Below, in pieces: positions 23,460-35,219 of a stretch of 64,000 nucleotides of DNA (its first letter is position 1; each line of letters opens with the position of its first letter). The position numbers were made by a program, and so were the translations under genes. The DNA lies in assembly GCA_017562135.1 (NCBI GenBank), contig QEYB01000014.1, forward strand, positions 40,554-104,553, read 5' to 3'. Below the pieces are notes generated by a model. The model did not search any database. It worked only from the letters and a program-made list of their open reading frames with translations, and was not told the DNA's origin. This stretch comes from Dipylidium caninum. Lineage: Eukaryota > Platyhelminthes > Cestoda > Cyclophyllidea > Dipylidiidae.

Positions 23460-26370
23460 ACGTCAATGAAAACGAAAGATCAGTTGCAGCATTCGCAGGA
23501 TTTTCGGAAACCTCCGCCGCCTCAAAATAAAAGGCACTCTGACCATCCCCAAACAACCGTGTAATAAACTCCTAAATCCTCAATCGCCTTCAACGGTGTG
23601 AGGTTGACAGTCAGTTGGGTTGTGCGGAAAGGTGAAAAGGTGAAGTGAGTCGGGCAATTGCGTGCGCTGCATGAAATCAACAGCGTATCTTCCGAATCCT
23701 TCCCATATTTGCCGTCTACTGTCTCGCCCTTTCACTAGTGATCGTGTCCGCTCGGTAGTCAAAAGACAACCACACGATTTAACCGTTGCCACCCCCGTCC
23801 TTTGCGCGAAATGCACGCTAATCATTGTGCATGCGCGCCTTTCCTTCAGGGATCCGCCCACATCGCCTATGTCAGTTGCGATTTACACGACTGAGAATAG
23901 CGTATGCGTCTCACGCAATTGGCTCCACACCCTCGCGTCGACCGGCACAAAGTCACCTCTTTCTGCCACGCTCAGTGCCTGACCAAAACCCCACCAAGTC
24001 AGCCTCCGAAGCGGTCGCACTGCCGACCATCGCGTTGTCGGCGTGAAAGGCATCATTTCCTTTCTCCAGTTCACACTTGCTTGTTAATCTGAGCAAACGC
24101 CGCTCATCGCATCGGGGTGACCACTGGAGATGAGTGGAAAGGAGTTGCGGATTTGAGGTGCGAGCGGAGAAAAAGGAACTTGTCTGATGTTACAGGTCAG
24201 TCAACGAGGTCCACACGATCTCGCCGCGGTTTGAGACACTCAAATCCATGTTCGTCCAAACAAACGGCAGAACAGGGAAGTTTGCATAACCGTTGTACTA
24301 CCCGTGTCCACTACCGTTATTAACAAGTGCTCTTCCAAGAACGCCTCACTAACTTTTACTTCCTCCACTGGTCAAAGACTATTTGCGTCACTCATAATCC
24401 CTCCATATTCACCTGATGTCTGTGCGCATTCCTCGAGCAACAGAGACCCGTAGATCCGACCTCCTTCGCCACGACTCCAATGGCAGAATGTGGCTTCTCA
24501 GCCAACCGCCTTCCTCCCCTTTCTCATCTCCTTTCCCCAATTCGTCTTAATAGCCCACACATTTCCCACACGTCACTTGCCGTCCCCCACCAGTCTCTGT
24601 CAGACCACTCTTCCGCCAATTTATTGCACCTGAACGTTTCTGTCCGCTAGTCAACAGGAACAACTGAACCTCGTTGAAATGAAATGTGGTGATAAATTGG
24701 AAGAGTGCAAAGAGTCGACAATGTTGTTTGCTTGATTTCTCGTATTTCACCCTCGAGCGCACGCTGCTGGAGTGAAGCAGCAGGAGAAAAAAGAAGTGGC
24801 TCGAGGAGACCAGCCATAATGCATCTCTGACGCAACAGCAAAATCACTTTATGGACTGCGACGCCGCATAGTGACACATGAAGAGGATAAATGGGTGTAG
24901 TAGCAACTCCTCCACGCCCCCCGAAAACCCCGCACACAGCTCGACTGATCCTTCTACCGAAGTGACATTTGCTCCTTTCTCGCAGACTCACCATTCCTCC
25001 CATTTCCCCCGCACCTCCCTAACACACCTACAGCCGACCATCCTCCTAAAAGTCTCCAAACCACAATCAATCCACTGTCTCACTACTCCATCATTTCACA
25101 TGGTAACCGACTGTACATACCCTTCAGAAAAACTCTCTTGACGCTAGCCATAACACATGAAATGACTTTACACCTCGTCAACTGACTTGTGCAGTGTTTA
25201 AAGTGATTAAAATAGGCAGAGATCAAAAAGGGCAGAGGAGATGAGGAAAGAGGGAGAAGAAGGGGCAGAAAGCTGTTGGTGCAGTCTGCACTGGAATACT
25301 TTAACACGGACGGCATCGGCGCTCCCCTCGCACAGATGGCGGTGTCGTTGACTGAGCCCCGAATCCGCCTCGAGCGCATCCTCTGCTGCACACAGCTAAC
25401 GAAGAAGTGACAAGTTGAAATCAACACTCGTAAAGAATTGAACCGTTTGACCTAGGAATTATTGATTGGCACTTTCAAAGGAGGTACTTTCCTGATAACC
25501 TGGTTATTACTTCCCACCAAATGAAGGGCAAAATGTTTGACATATCAGATGTGAGAATCACTGAGGTTTCACCTGACGTTGTCACCACGCAGGAATCTAC
25601 TGTACAAGCGGGAGAAAACTGTCGGACAACGGATGGCTCACATATCCTAACAAAGGCCTCCTTGAGCATATTCCAGCTACACAGCGTGACCATCTGGCCA
25701 CGTACTAATTTCACGTCCGAAGGGTCTGTTCGGGCGGGCGAAAGGACGGAGTGTAAAGCAACCCACATCCTGGAAGTGAAGAGCTATTGAGGTAGCAGAA
25801 TATGGAAAGAATCATAAAATAGCAGAATATGACACGATGAAACGTGTGCCCACCTAGTCGGCATGCCTCAAGAAGGAAGGAAATAACATCACGAAGATAT
25901 AAACTGGTGTTGCAAAAGAAGAACACACAATCACTTGCAAAGCCAGTGCGCCAACGACAATGGCAGCCAGGAAAGTGTGGGAAAAGTGTCAGGGTGGGGG
26001 ATTTGTGCGGGGATCAGTTGCTTTACGAAAAGAACCTGACCGGATCACGTCATTAAGAAAGGCCCGTCACTACTGGGGATGCAGTCCACCCAAGCGTAGA
26101 CGCATGGAAACACATGTTAGGCCAGTTCGACAAGAGGAATATACCTTCATTGAAGAAATGTTGCAGGAAACAGCAAAGCAACAGGGCGAGGTAATACAGC
26201 TTGAATGAATAACTTGTTATCGGCCAAAACCAACAACATATTCAATGCAAGGACAACTACTCGTACCCACATGAAAGTCCGACATTAAGGTCATCGGAAG
26301 AGGAAGGGAAATAAGATTTTTTGGAATGGGTGAGAGGAGTCGCCCATGACAAAAAGGTTGACACCTGAAG
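23460..26370. other. Unassigned sequence with weak open frames
   Basis: Open frames at 25,521-25,790 (plus, 89 codons, with VRITEVSPDVVTTQESTVQAG) and 25,960-26,208 (plus, 82 codons, basic then acidic) look somewhat protein-like, but the opposite strand is also open in the first, and neither has splice support or recognised motifs. They may be exons of unrecognised genes. Confidence 0.3.
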
Positions 26371-26379
26371 AGGAAGACA

Positions 26380-27250
26380 AATAACTTGATAAAATTCTTC
26401 CTTCTCTAGTCAAAAGACGAAAAAAAACAAGAAAAGTAACCGTTGGTTCGCAGTTGAACAATTAAGTAATTGACTACTTTCCCATCAGTATGATCAACGT
26501 CCAATGCACTACATTGTATGCGTATATCATTCTTCCTGATTTAATACAAACACTCAAAAGGGAAACCAGAGTTCATGTGAACAGACAAAAGTTGAATACT
26601 ACCATTTCAGACTGCAAGAAACGCATCAGCATCTCGGAGGTTACTTATGTAACTGAACTGAAGACTGTGTGCTCACTACCTGACACATTGACATTATTTA
26701 GTAATGCAATGCCCTCCGCGATATCTGTACTAACCAACTAAGTAAACACTAACTAAGGCCAATTAGGTTTAATCTGAGGCGAGTTTACAGGCGAGAGGCA
26801 AGATATCGACTCGTATAAATACATGCTCTTTCCGCCTACAAAATCGACAAATCGCCTGCAACAGCAACGAGTGGAATTCACCAAATAGCATTCATGACAA
26901 ATATCAGGTAGCAATGATTAGCAATCAAAAACTTACAAAATTCAGACTCACTCCGACAGCGGCAACTACAAAAGTATCTTCGGACGTTCACTGAAATGCG
27001 CACCAACGCAAAACAAGGCCACAGCCGTCGCACTAAAACAAAATAATATTTAGTGTTATTTTTTTATCTACTTTAAGGCCGTCTTCTGTAACCAGACTTA
27101 AGACTGCCTTGTCATAATTTTTAAAAACAAGGGCACGGTTAGTGTAAGCTTTATTGCCGATTATATGCCTAATAAGCTGATACACTTCTAATTACTCAAA
27201 ATATATATATACCCATCGTAACGCGTTTAATTTTATCTCCTAAACCGCTA
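26380..27250. other. AT-rich island without genes
   Basis: Base composition is visibly richer in A and T than the flanks. It contains A-runs (about 26,418-26,426), a T-run (about 27,058-27,066), and an AT dinucleotide run near 27,203-27,212. It ends abruptly at a GC-richer segment from 27,295. No coding exon was recognised. Confidence 0.6.
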
Positions 27251-27259
27251 AACCTGATC

Positions 27260-29440
27260 ACGTGTTTGAATCATCTTGACATGATATCTCACATTGGACC
27301 CGCCCTTCCTCCGGCTCTCCCTCCACTTTCCTCACCACTCATCGGGTGGCGTGTGCGTGCCAGAATGCTGCGGTGAAGGCCTCGCTGAAGAACTGGCCTC
27401 TGGTGCGCACAAGGTTTCACTGACCCGCCCATCTCAGTGCTGTCATCGCACCTTCAATAAGGCGACCACGTTGCCATTCCCCTCCCGTCTGCCTTGTGGC
27501 GGACTGCCTCGCGGCACCGAGCAACGCTTCCGCCTGAGAGGAGGAAGGGATCCCCTAACATGTCCAACTCTTCGCCATACTCACCTACGTCGCAAGCCTA
27601 CATGAGCTGTAGACGCGTTCCATGTGCTCCATTTGCAATTGAGTGACCACGCCTTCACTCTTTCCTTCGTTAAATTGCCTCGTTCCACGTCAATTTCCAC
27701 AACTCTGATTCCCAACTTCCACCCACCACCTTGGCCCCATCCCAACTCTCCGCCCCTGGTTGTATATAATCTTGGTCGGAAATTCGCATCGTTTGACCTA
27801 ATCTGATCAACTTCCATCGCCTTCGCTCATCTCCACTCCTGTCTCGTGCCCATTTCTCTATGAGCAACTCAGGACGGCTTTTTTATAAACTCTTCCATTT
27901 TTCTTTCAAGCTACTCTTCATTCTCCTTCATTCTTCGTCCAAACTCGCCACTCCCGATTTCGGCCACTCGCTCGGGGGTGAACATCTCTTTCACCTGCCT
28001 CAAACAGGCAGTCCTCTCAATGACACAGCTCATCTCATCGTCTTGGAACTACGGCTACCAAAGTACCATCAAGTCTTTAGTTCACGTGGCATCTAGGAAC
28101 CCATCACATAAAATCCCGAAAAGTAGGTGCTTTTCACGATAACACCTGCATAGGCACGAATCGCAAACATATATTGCTGAAGCGGCCTCCGACGAACGAC
28201 TTCCTGACCGGTGAGCTGCCATCACAGTGGACGAGGTGAGTGCTGCGATGGGGACGTAGATGGGCGTGGTGCTCGTCTTCACCACTCTATCAGTATCGAA
28301 ATCAGGGACGGTAGAGAAACAGATCGCCTTGATCGTCAAGGAGGGTGAAGGGGCCACTGAGCTGATGTTCTAACACGCATCTGCACCGCCCGCATAACCT
28401 GGACAGTCTTGCATACGCTCCTCTAAGTAGACTTGGGTAGTTTGTAGGCAAACGTAGGACATCATCATGTCCTACAAATTCACCATCGGAATTTTCCCGT
28501 CAGACCTTTGTGGAGACGCCTTTATTTCCCTTTGTGGCTATCAAGATAGCCACAACCGAGTGATCAAAATTTATCGTACAACCCTGGGTCACCTAAGTTA
28601 AAGAACACTCCTTACCATATGCAGAATAATGGAGGATGCCTTGAGAAACCGAATTTAAGTGAAGCCTTTAATAGCCAAGGGAGTCACGCTATGCCAATGG
28701 AAATTAATAGCGAACAAAAGAAGTTTCCCGGCATAGTGATTTAGCGTCGTGGCATCGTGAGAGACTGTCCACATTTAAAGTCAACCGACTTCGAGGAAGT
28801 GGTTTTGGGAGTTCGTGGAGAAATAAAGCTAGGGAGAGTGGAGTGAAAGGCTTACTGAAAGGCGCTTTCATAAGGGTGGAGAGAGAGGAGAGGGAGAGGG
28901 AGGTGCCACGTGAAGAATGATGTCCTGCGTTCCGGGAGGAAGAAGTGAAGACCAGTGGAGGGCAGGCGGTGTTCTGCGATTACCAGTGGTCAGGTTGCTT
29001 AATAATGGCGTGGAATATGCCACGTGCATCTCAGCAACGTCGCTGATTGACATTGAGTTAGTTAGGATGGGCATAAATTTAATAAATATTGAAACGAGAA
29101 ATAATTTGGCAGGAGAGTAAGCTCCGGCACAGTTGTCAAAGTAACTACTATTAGGTTTTCATTGTACATTAGGCAGAGTCAGGTTTCCAGCCGCTGCTTC
29201 GGAGGAGCAATTGAAATAGGTGGAAGAGACGAGTATAGTTGGAAATTCCTGTGGTGAATCAGAGGTTCTAGTGGATTTCGTGGTTGTTGGGCAATTACCT
29301 TACTGACAAATGTGCTGATGAAAGTGGAGCTTCAACTACGAGTTAGAATTAAAAGGTCCTCAGATCTTCTTGTTTTCGAAGTTCCCCATTTATTCTACGA
29401 TTACTGTTTTATCGGACTGCCGTTTAGTCTGGCGGGAGCT
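27260..29440. other. Unassigned sequence
   Basis: A minus-strand frame at 28,357-28,082 (91 codons, including AICFSTVPDFDTDRVVKTST) is the most protein-like item, but it has no recognised motif and no neighbouring exon. An imperfect palindrome near 28,540-28,553 (GTGGCTATCAAGATAGCCAC) is notable. Confidence 0.3.
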
Positions 29441-29449
29441 TATGCTCAT

Positions 29450-29748
29450 TTTGAGAGCTTTTCCTCTGAGACGTATTATTGCTTCTTCTGATCCTCTGCC
29501 TGCATTTCAAGTGACGAGGCAATCACGTCGACATGCTACCCTATATCGCCGGTCAGTTGCTCGTCGAAGAGGCAGCTCAAGCTAAGCTGCAGCCAGTTTC
29601 GCGCAGTCTCGGCGTCGTGTGCCACGGTAAAGGAGGTGAAGTGCTGTGCATTCAATGCAAGGCAGCGAAGGAAGCTGAGGACGAATGCACGGAGAAGTGC
29701 GCGAGGCATTTGACAACTGACGAGATGCAACAAGAAGCTCATTTGTGA
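29450..29748 (+). repeat. Old duplicated segment, copy 2, with 71-codon frame
   Basis: This is the partner of 23,190-23,450 (minus). Here the plus strand has an ATG frame, 29,533-29,748, 71 codons. It contains LLVEEAAQAKLQ, then CHGKGGEVLCIQCKAAKEAE with a CIQC motif, and DECTEKCARHLT. Four to five Cys in pairs suggest a small zinc-binding or disulfide-rich fold, but I recognise no family. The homologous part in the other copy is frame-disrupted. Confidence 0.4.
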
Positions 29749-30108
29749 TCGTAGGCGAAGGATGCTACTCAAAGTGGGATAGTTCAGAGCAGCCCTGGTA
29801 GAAGTTTTTTCTACACGTGCAGCCCCGTCTGTTTACTGAGCATTCACAGTGTGTACATGGAGGCGTAGGTGGTTGGGAGGTTTGCACAGGAGAGTTTGGA
29901 TTCTGAGCCAAGTCCCAAATGACGTGGTAGACAGGAAGAGGATGTCGACTCTACAATCACAGAAGCTTCCGTCCTCGTCCATTCGTGGACCTGCTTGAAG
30001 TTTTCTTCACCTGTGCTGTCTAGTCGATTGTCAGGCAATCACAGTCCTCACTTTGAGAGGCTACAAAGCTCAGCCGCAAGTGACCTACTTCTGCAAGTGT
30101 CTGATGCA

Positions 30109-30325
30109 TGCATGTGCTCGCTCACCACACTTGTGGTGCTCCTGTACTCAACTCTTATCATTTCAGGTAATTCGACTAGAAGGAAGAGCCTCTGTCAAAC
30201 AAATTGTCCACATGCAATGGATACATGTCCAAAAAGCAGGGCGATTTGAAAGATGCCAACCCGAAGGCGGATGTCACATCTTGGTGGGAACACTGTTTGC
30301 ATCAAATAAGCTGCGTCAAATCCTC
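30109..30325 (+). repeat. Dispersed repeat B, copy 2
   Basis: Partner of 2,296-2,510, with shared start (GCATGTGCTCGCTCACCACAC) and end (TTGCATCAAATAAGCTGCG, then AAATCCTCT). The middle is strongly diverged. Confidence 0.55.
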
Positions 30326-30414
30326 TACAAGATAGGACTCAAGACAGGCTGGTAACACATCTTACACCAATTGTCTGTGGTCAGGGAATTTAGATGACGG
30401 CCTCTTCGACATGG

Positions 30415-30450
30415 CGAGACGAGACGAGACGAGACGAGACAGACGAGACG
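30415..30450. repeat. GAGAC pentanucleotide microsatellite
   Basis: About six to seven copies of GAGAC with one interruption. A second, looser GGAGAC cluster follows at about 30,593-30,617. Confidence 0.9.
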
Positions 30451-31177
30451 GGTCCAGATAGGTCGGAGAACGAACAGTTGGCCAAGTTTGTCTTCTTCCA
30501 CCAACATCAAACCGTTGTCAACCTCCTTAATTATGTGTGATGGCAAAGAACAAAATGTTCGACAAGGCGTTCCATGAGAAGACAGACACGCAGACGGAGG
30601 CGGAGACGGAGACGGCGATATAGAGTTACGCCTATGAAGGGAATATTTCGTTGAGGCTTACAAACAACTAAATCTTCAAATCAACCTACAAGTCGCTCGC
30701 TCAACTACTGCGGGTGAATAGCGCACGACGAAAGGTGAAAAATCTGTGATAGATATGCTCACCAGGTACCAATCAAAGGCGGGCACAAAGTTTTAAACTG
30801 CAAAGGAATTTGGATCACATCAAACAAACCAATTGAAGAGATATACCACTTCCAAGCTTATGATCCAACAGCCTTACGGAGGAGAATGACAAAAGTAGAA
30901 CACAGGCACGAAAGTTCAGACAATAAACTAACCCCCAGACCATGTGACTCAGGAAACAGTAAATAAAGCATATATGTACTACTTACTATATTAGAGTACT
31001 ATGAGGCCGTAAAAGAATAACACTTGACAGATATGGGAAAGTCAGCAATTGGAGTATGCCAATCAACCGCACATGCACCCAGATTAAAATACAACTGATT
31101 GATATTGTTAATCGTTGGAAACCTGACTGCAAACGCTGCATCAGCACAAGAAATATCAGAATCCTTTCCTTCCGCTT

Positions 31178-31178
<1 letters not shown>

Positions 31179-31211
<33 letters not shown>

Positions 31212-31213
31212 CC
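31179..31213. repeat. GGCA tetranucleotide microsatellite
   Basis: Eight or so perfect tandem GGCA copies. Length variation between individuals is likely. Confidence 0.95.
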
Positions 31214-31407
31214 AACGGGAAGAGGCCTTGACTGACGTGGAGGTGATTTTCATCTTTGTCTGCCCATATGACAGGGAATGCGTGGCGAGGTGACGAGATG
31301 CATACACGGCGAGTGGCGTGTCTGTGAGGCTTATTGGAGAGAAGGAGAAATGCTCTGCGTTGTATGTATTCTCCACTTGACCATAGTATTGTGGACACGA
31401 GGACAGA

Positions 31408-31986
31408 TTGCACTTGTCCGCACCACAGGTGCGAAGAAGAGTGAGGAGAAGCGGAAATCAGTGGTTAGGGCAAACGCGGCCTCGCCTTAGTCTCATGTGG
31501 GAGGAAAGTGCTCGCCATGTGGAGTGGCAATGTCATAGTCGACTTCGTTACAAGATGATGGCGCAAAGGAGGAGTCTGAGGATAACCAGAAGCATTGATA
31601 GGAGAAAGAAGAAGAAGAAAAAGAGGAGGAAGAAGGAGGAGGGCACAAATAATGCAGAGGAGAGGGATTTGTGGGGTCAAATAAAGAATAGACAAAGACT
31701 GAATCAGAAGAGATGTGCCCTTTGCAAAAGGTATTGCAGGAGAGAGAATGGGCTAATGGTGAGTGGCGAGAGAAGTGGGTTGGCTCAGTTGATTTATGGA
31801 GTTATCACAGTTGTAGCCGAATGTGTGACGAGAGCAAGAGCAAGAGCAACCAAATTGGTGAAAGAAGGTGGGATTAGACTGCGTGAAGATATTGGCAGAT
31901 GCAGATGCAGATGCAGAAGCAGAAGCGAAGCGAAGGCGAAGACCACGGTGAGGGTGTTTCAACGAACGAGTCGGCAGTTGGGGTGA
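31408..31986 (+). other. Long basic open frame, doubtful
   Basis: A 192-codon frame without an early ATG codes a Lys/Arg-rich product with a KKKKKKRRKK run and a short RCRCRCRSRS repeat. Purine-rich low-complexity DNA readily gives such frames. The opposite strand is also open in parts. A CALCKRYC stretch is the only motif-like feature. It might be an upstream exon of the acidic-protein gene, but no splice path was found. Confidence 0.2.
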
Positions 31987-32324
31987 GTGGTCAGACTAGT
32001 GAGCTTGCCAAGTGGCGGCCTCATCGCATAGGTTGAGTTCAGCCAGAAGTGCCAAAAGACTGCGTGCCCATTACCGCCCCACGAGAGTATGGCCAACGCC
32101 GCTGCCGAAAGCAGCCACCACACACTCGGGCACCTGACGCTTTAATTTAACCCTCACAACTGTCTGAACGCGTCCACTCACGAAGTGCTGCCAACCATGG
32201 CCTGCTGAATCACTGACGCGGCCATTATCGATTGCAAGCGGCGGTATCGATTGCATTTGAATTTGTTGACGCCTTTCCTCGCACACAAAGTGACTTTGCG
32301 AACTTGAGCCTTGCTTTGCTGTGC

Positions 32325-32347
32325 TGTGCTTGCTTGCTTGCTTGCTT
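32325..32347. repeat. GCTT tetranucleotide microsatellite
   Basis: Four to five copies of GCTT just upstream of the first supported ATG of the acidic-protein gene. Confidence 0.85.
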
Positions 32348-32360
32348 TATTGCGAACCGA

Positions 32361-34743
32361 ATGAAGGGCGGTGGAAGTCGCTTCGTCACATTGGTCATCG
32401 GGCGGATGTGGCGACATTCTCGGGCACTTCGGAGTCGACCGCAGCCTCCGAAGGTAGACTGCGCGAGTGGACGGCAGGGGGAGGGTGGCACTCTTCTCGG
32501 TAAGTTGCCTCGATTGCCGGTCGTTTGCTTGTTCGGCCTTATGTCATTCTCCCGTCCATTGGCAATTGCAGTGAAGAATCAGTCGCTCTGGCCAACGAGT
32601 TTATCTCCGACGCCGTGGTCAACGTCCGTTGAATATGGCGTGCCATCGGGCCCTGAGGCTACACCGTCGGAGTGCAAACCCTGTCTTCGTGACGAGGGGA
32701 AAAGTGGTTAGTCTTTCTCTCCACTAACTCTTTTTGCAGTCTGCCAACAGGTGCTAACCTCGCCATCCGCCACAATTCCTCTAGGCCGCTTGTGCCATTC
32801 ACCTTGCCTCCAAGGGCGCCATGCCCTATTCACTGCCACCTTTGACGCCTTACCCACTATCCTCGAAGTGAATGAGGAGGATGAAGAAGTGAGGAGAGGA
32901 GTTGAAGTGGAAGGAAAAGTGGAGGTGGAAGTGGAGGTGGAGGTGGAGGTGGAGGAGGAGCCAGAAGAGGAAGCGTCAGCACAATTGGGAAATGAGAGCG
33001 TGATGGCCCAGGAGATTGGGACGAAAGGTGAGACCGAGTCAGAGTCAGAGTCAGAGCCAGAGTCAGAGTCAATGGCTTTGGATTGGGCTTGGGCTTTTGC
33101 AGGAGCGGAGACAGACAGTGACGAGTGGAGGGTGGAAGCGCAAGAGGCGGTGGAAGTAGTGGTGGAAACGGAGACAGAGACGGAGACGGAGACGGAGACA
33201 GACTTGGAGATGGAAGTGGAGGGAGGTTGGAGAGAGAAGGTGGAAAAAGAAGCGGGAATAGAGGTGGAAGTGGAAGTGGAGGTGGAGACAGATGAAAAAG
33301 GGCGGAGACGGAGTCGGATGCAGAGATGGAGGCGGAGGCGGACGCAGAGATGGAGGCGGAGGCGGAGGCGGAGGCGGAGGCGGAGGCGGAGGCGGAGGCG
33401 GAGGCGGAGGCGGAGGCGGAGGCGGAGATGGAGACGGAGCAGAGAATGGAAGCGGATGCGTCGACAGGGAACGGGACGACGACTAGGGCGGAGGCGGAAG
33501 TGGAAGCAGAAATGGATGCGGAAGCGCAAATGGAAGCGATTGCGGATGCAGATGTGGATGCGGTTGCGGAGACGAGGGCGAGGGCGAATGCGAGGGCGAG
33601 GACCGGGACGGAGGAAATGGAGGAAGACGATTGTGAGCGAGGGCGAGAGGAAGAAGCTGAAGAAGCAATAAGCATGAGAGATGTATTTTCAGAGGCAGAA
33701 TACGAAAGTGTAAGCATGAGATCGAGGGAGAGAGAAGCAGAAGCAGAAGGAGAAGGAGAGGAAGTGGAAGTGGAAGAAGAGGGAGAAGGAGAGGGTGAGA
33801 GGGAGAGAGACGTGGAATTGCAGTTGGAGAGAAGGGCGAAAGAAGAGGAGTCTGAGTCTGGGGAGGATGACTCTGAGTCGGCTGAAGAAGCCCTCCAACG
33901 CATCCGTGAGTGGTCGCTTACATCGTCTCATGGTCAACGTAGTCTTTTCGAGGAGTGTTGGCCGATGGTTTATCAGTGATCGTCGAGTGACGAGAATGTG
34001 TCTTCTCTGCCTAGTTGGCAATCGAATACGTTGCAGCGGGGAGACGTTGGCGAAGCCGCTCGCAGGTGCCTCCGTGTGTGACTGGCACGCATTAATACGG
34101 GAGGAGGAGTCTGGGGAAGATGTCTCCGAGTCGGCCGAAGAAACGCTCGAAGGCACCCGTGAGTGTTCGCTCACTTCATCTTGCGATCACCGTAGTCCTC
34201 CTGAGGCCTGAGGTGCAATGGTTTAGGAGCTATCTTTGACTCAAGAGACTGTTTCTGTCCACTCCACACAGTTGCCAACGGAACACGTGGCAGGGAGGAG
34301 ACGCCGTCGACAAAGCCAGCCACAGGCGGATCTGCCAATGGTTGGTGGAACTTTCTACTCGAAGATGTGTCCGAAGATGACGACTCTGAGCCCCTGGAGA
34401 AAGCGCTCAAACGAATCCGTGAGTGTTCACTTACCTCGTCTTACGATGAAAATAGTCCTCCTGCGGCCGGTAGTAGTGTGGCGCAGTGGGTTGCACGAGT
34501 GATCTTCGACTGAAGAGAATGTGTCTCCTCTGCATAGGTGCCAACCGGAAGCTCTACAGTGAGGAGACTCCGCCCACGAAGCCCTCAACACGGAAGTCTG
34601 TAAGCGACCAGTGTACATTGTCTTCAAGTGTGGGTGGAAGTTGTTATCAAATGGTGAGGCCCTTAAGCCAAATGACTTCTCTTATTTTGCAGCGGAGAAG
34701 GAGATTCACGCATCTCTTCTGCTGCTTCTGGAGAAAGAAGTAG
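32361..34743 (+). CDS. Acidic Glu-rich low-complexity protein, multi-exon, one frame break
   Basis: Exons joined by matching phase-1 introns: 32,361-32,499 (first ATG MKGGGSRFVTLV), 32,572-32,706, 32,741-33,905, 34,015-34,158, 34,272-34,418, 34,538-34,653, 34,693-34,743 (ends FWRKK then TAG). The large exon starts VCQQVLTSPSAT, passes ILEVNEEDEE, then becomes VEVEVE, ETETET and AEAEAE repeats and ends ESGEDDSESAEEALQRIR. Exons 4 to 6 are related: each begins about L-A-N, has an EET-x-x-TKP-like motif, and exons 4 and 5 end with an acidic SE-rich segment and a phase-1 donor. The large exon is 1,165 nt, one more than a phase-preserving length, and the Glu-rich frame switches between 33,290 and 33,326. 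An optional 75-nt intron (33,028-33,102) would keep frame. Acidic composition suggests a nuclear or cytoplasmic disordered protein. The 3' end is uncertain: an alternative frame in the last exons is also open. Confidence 0.55.
33329..33425 (+). repeat. GGAGGC hexanucleotide repeat inside the Glu-rich exon
   Basis: About 15 near-perfect GGAGGC units, coding alternating Glu-Ala in the sense frame. It lies within a purine-rich tract from about 32,870 to 33,860. Expansion or contraction changes protein length by two residues per unit. Confidence 0.95.
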
Positions 34744-35000
34744 ACGGCGCGAGTAGGTGGTATCACCTGGTGAGACACAAAGGTGGACGATCAGCTGAAG
34801 TCGAGGAGTCGAGGAGCCGAGGAGCCGAGGAGGCGGCGAGTCGGGGAGGCAGGCAGTTGAGCAGTGTTGGACTGATGTTGGAAGGAACGCTTTTGCAATT
34901 GGACATGGAGGCAGCCGCCAACGGAAAACCAAACATACAAAGAAATTACAAGCCCAGCTCCGTGAGGGCGATAAAGCAATGCAACAAGGTGGTTCATTAG

Positions 35001-35215
35001 AATTAAAGCCTAAAGAGCGGAGCCAGGCGTCTGGATAACCTTGTTAGCGGCATTTTACCCGGCCGAGCGTAATGCTCATCGGCCTCATGCGCTACGTGCC
35101 ACCCGCAGCAAGAGGCACCGTGGAGCAGGACTTCTTCGACTCCCAGGATTTCGGAACCGTGGTTAACGCGACATAATTGTGATGTTTGTCCTTTTTTTGC
35201 TTTAGAATAAATTCA
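35001..35215 (+). terminator. Possible polyadenylation signals after the acidic-protein gene
   Basis: ATTAAA occurs near 35,006 and AATAAA near 35,206, 260 to 460 nt after the inferred stop codon at 34,743. Both are candidates for 3' end formation on the plus strand. Evidence is motif only. Confidence 0.3.
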
Positions 35216-35219
35216 TGGC

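Noticed and set aside
31408..31986. 192-codon basic protein
   Set aside because: No early ATG, Lys/Arg runs come from purine-rich simple sequence, and no exon structure supports it. Listed only as doubtful.
32708..33529. 273-codon minus-strand frame rich in LRLRLR
   Set aside because: Another low-complexity shadow of the same repeat, with no motif.
32751..33671. 306-codon plus frame taken as one protein to its end
   Set aside because: Beyond about 33,295 it becomes a poly-Arg frame, while the acidic pattern and the phase-1 donor at 33,905 lie in another frame.
32857..33903. 348-codon Ser-rich frame on the minus strand
   Set aside because: It is the complement of the GA-rich Glu-coding tract. 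Plus-strand splice sites with matched phases and duplicated exons downstream favour the plus gene; the minus frame has no splice or start support.
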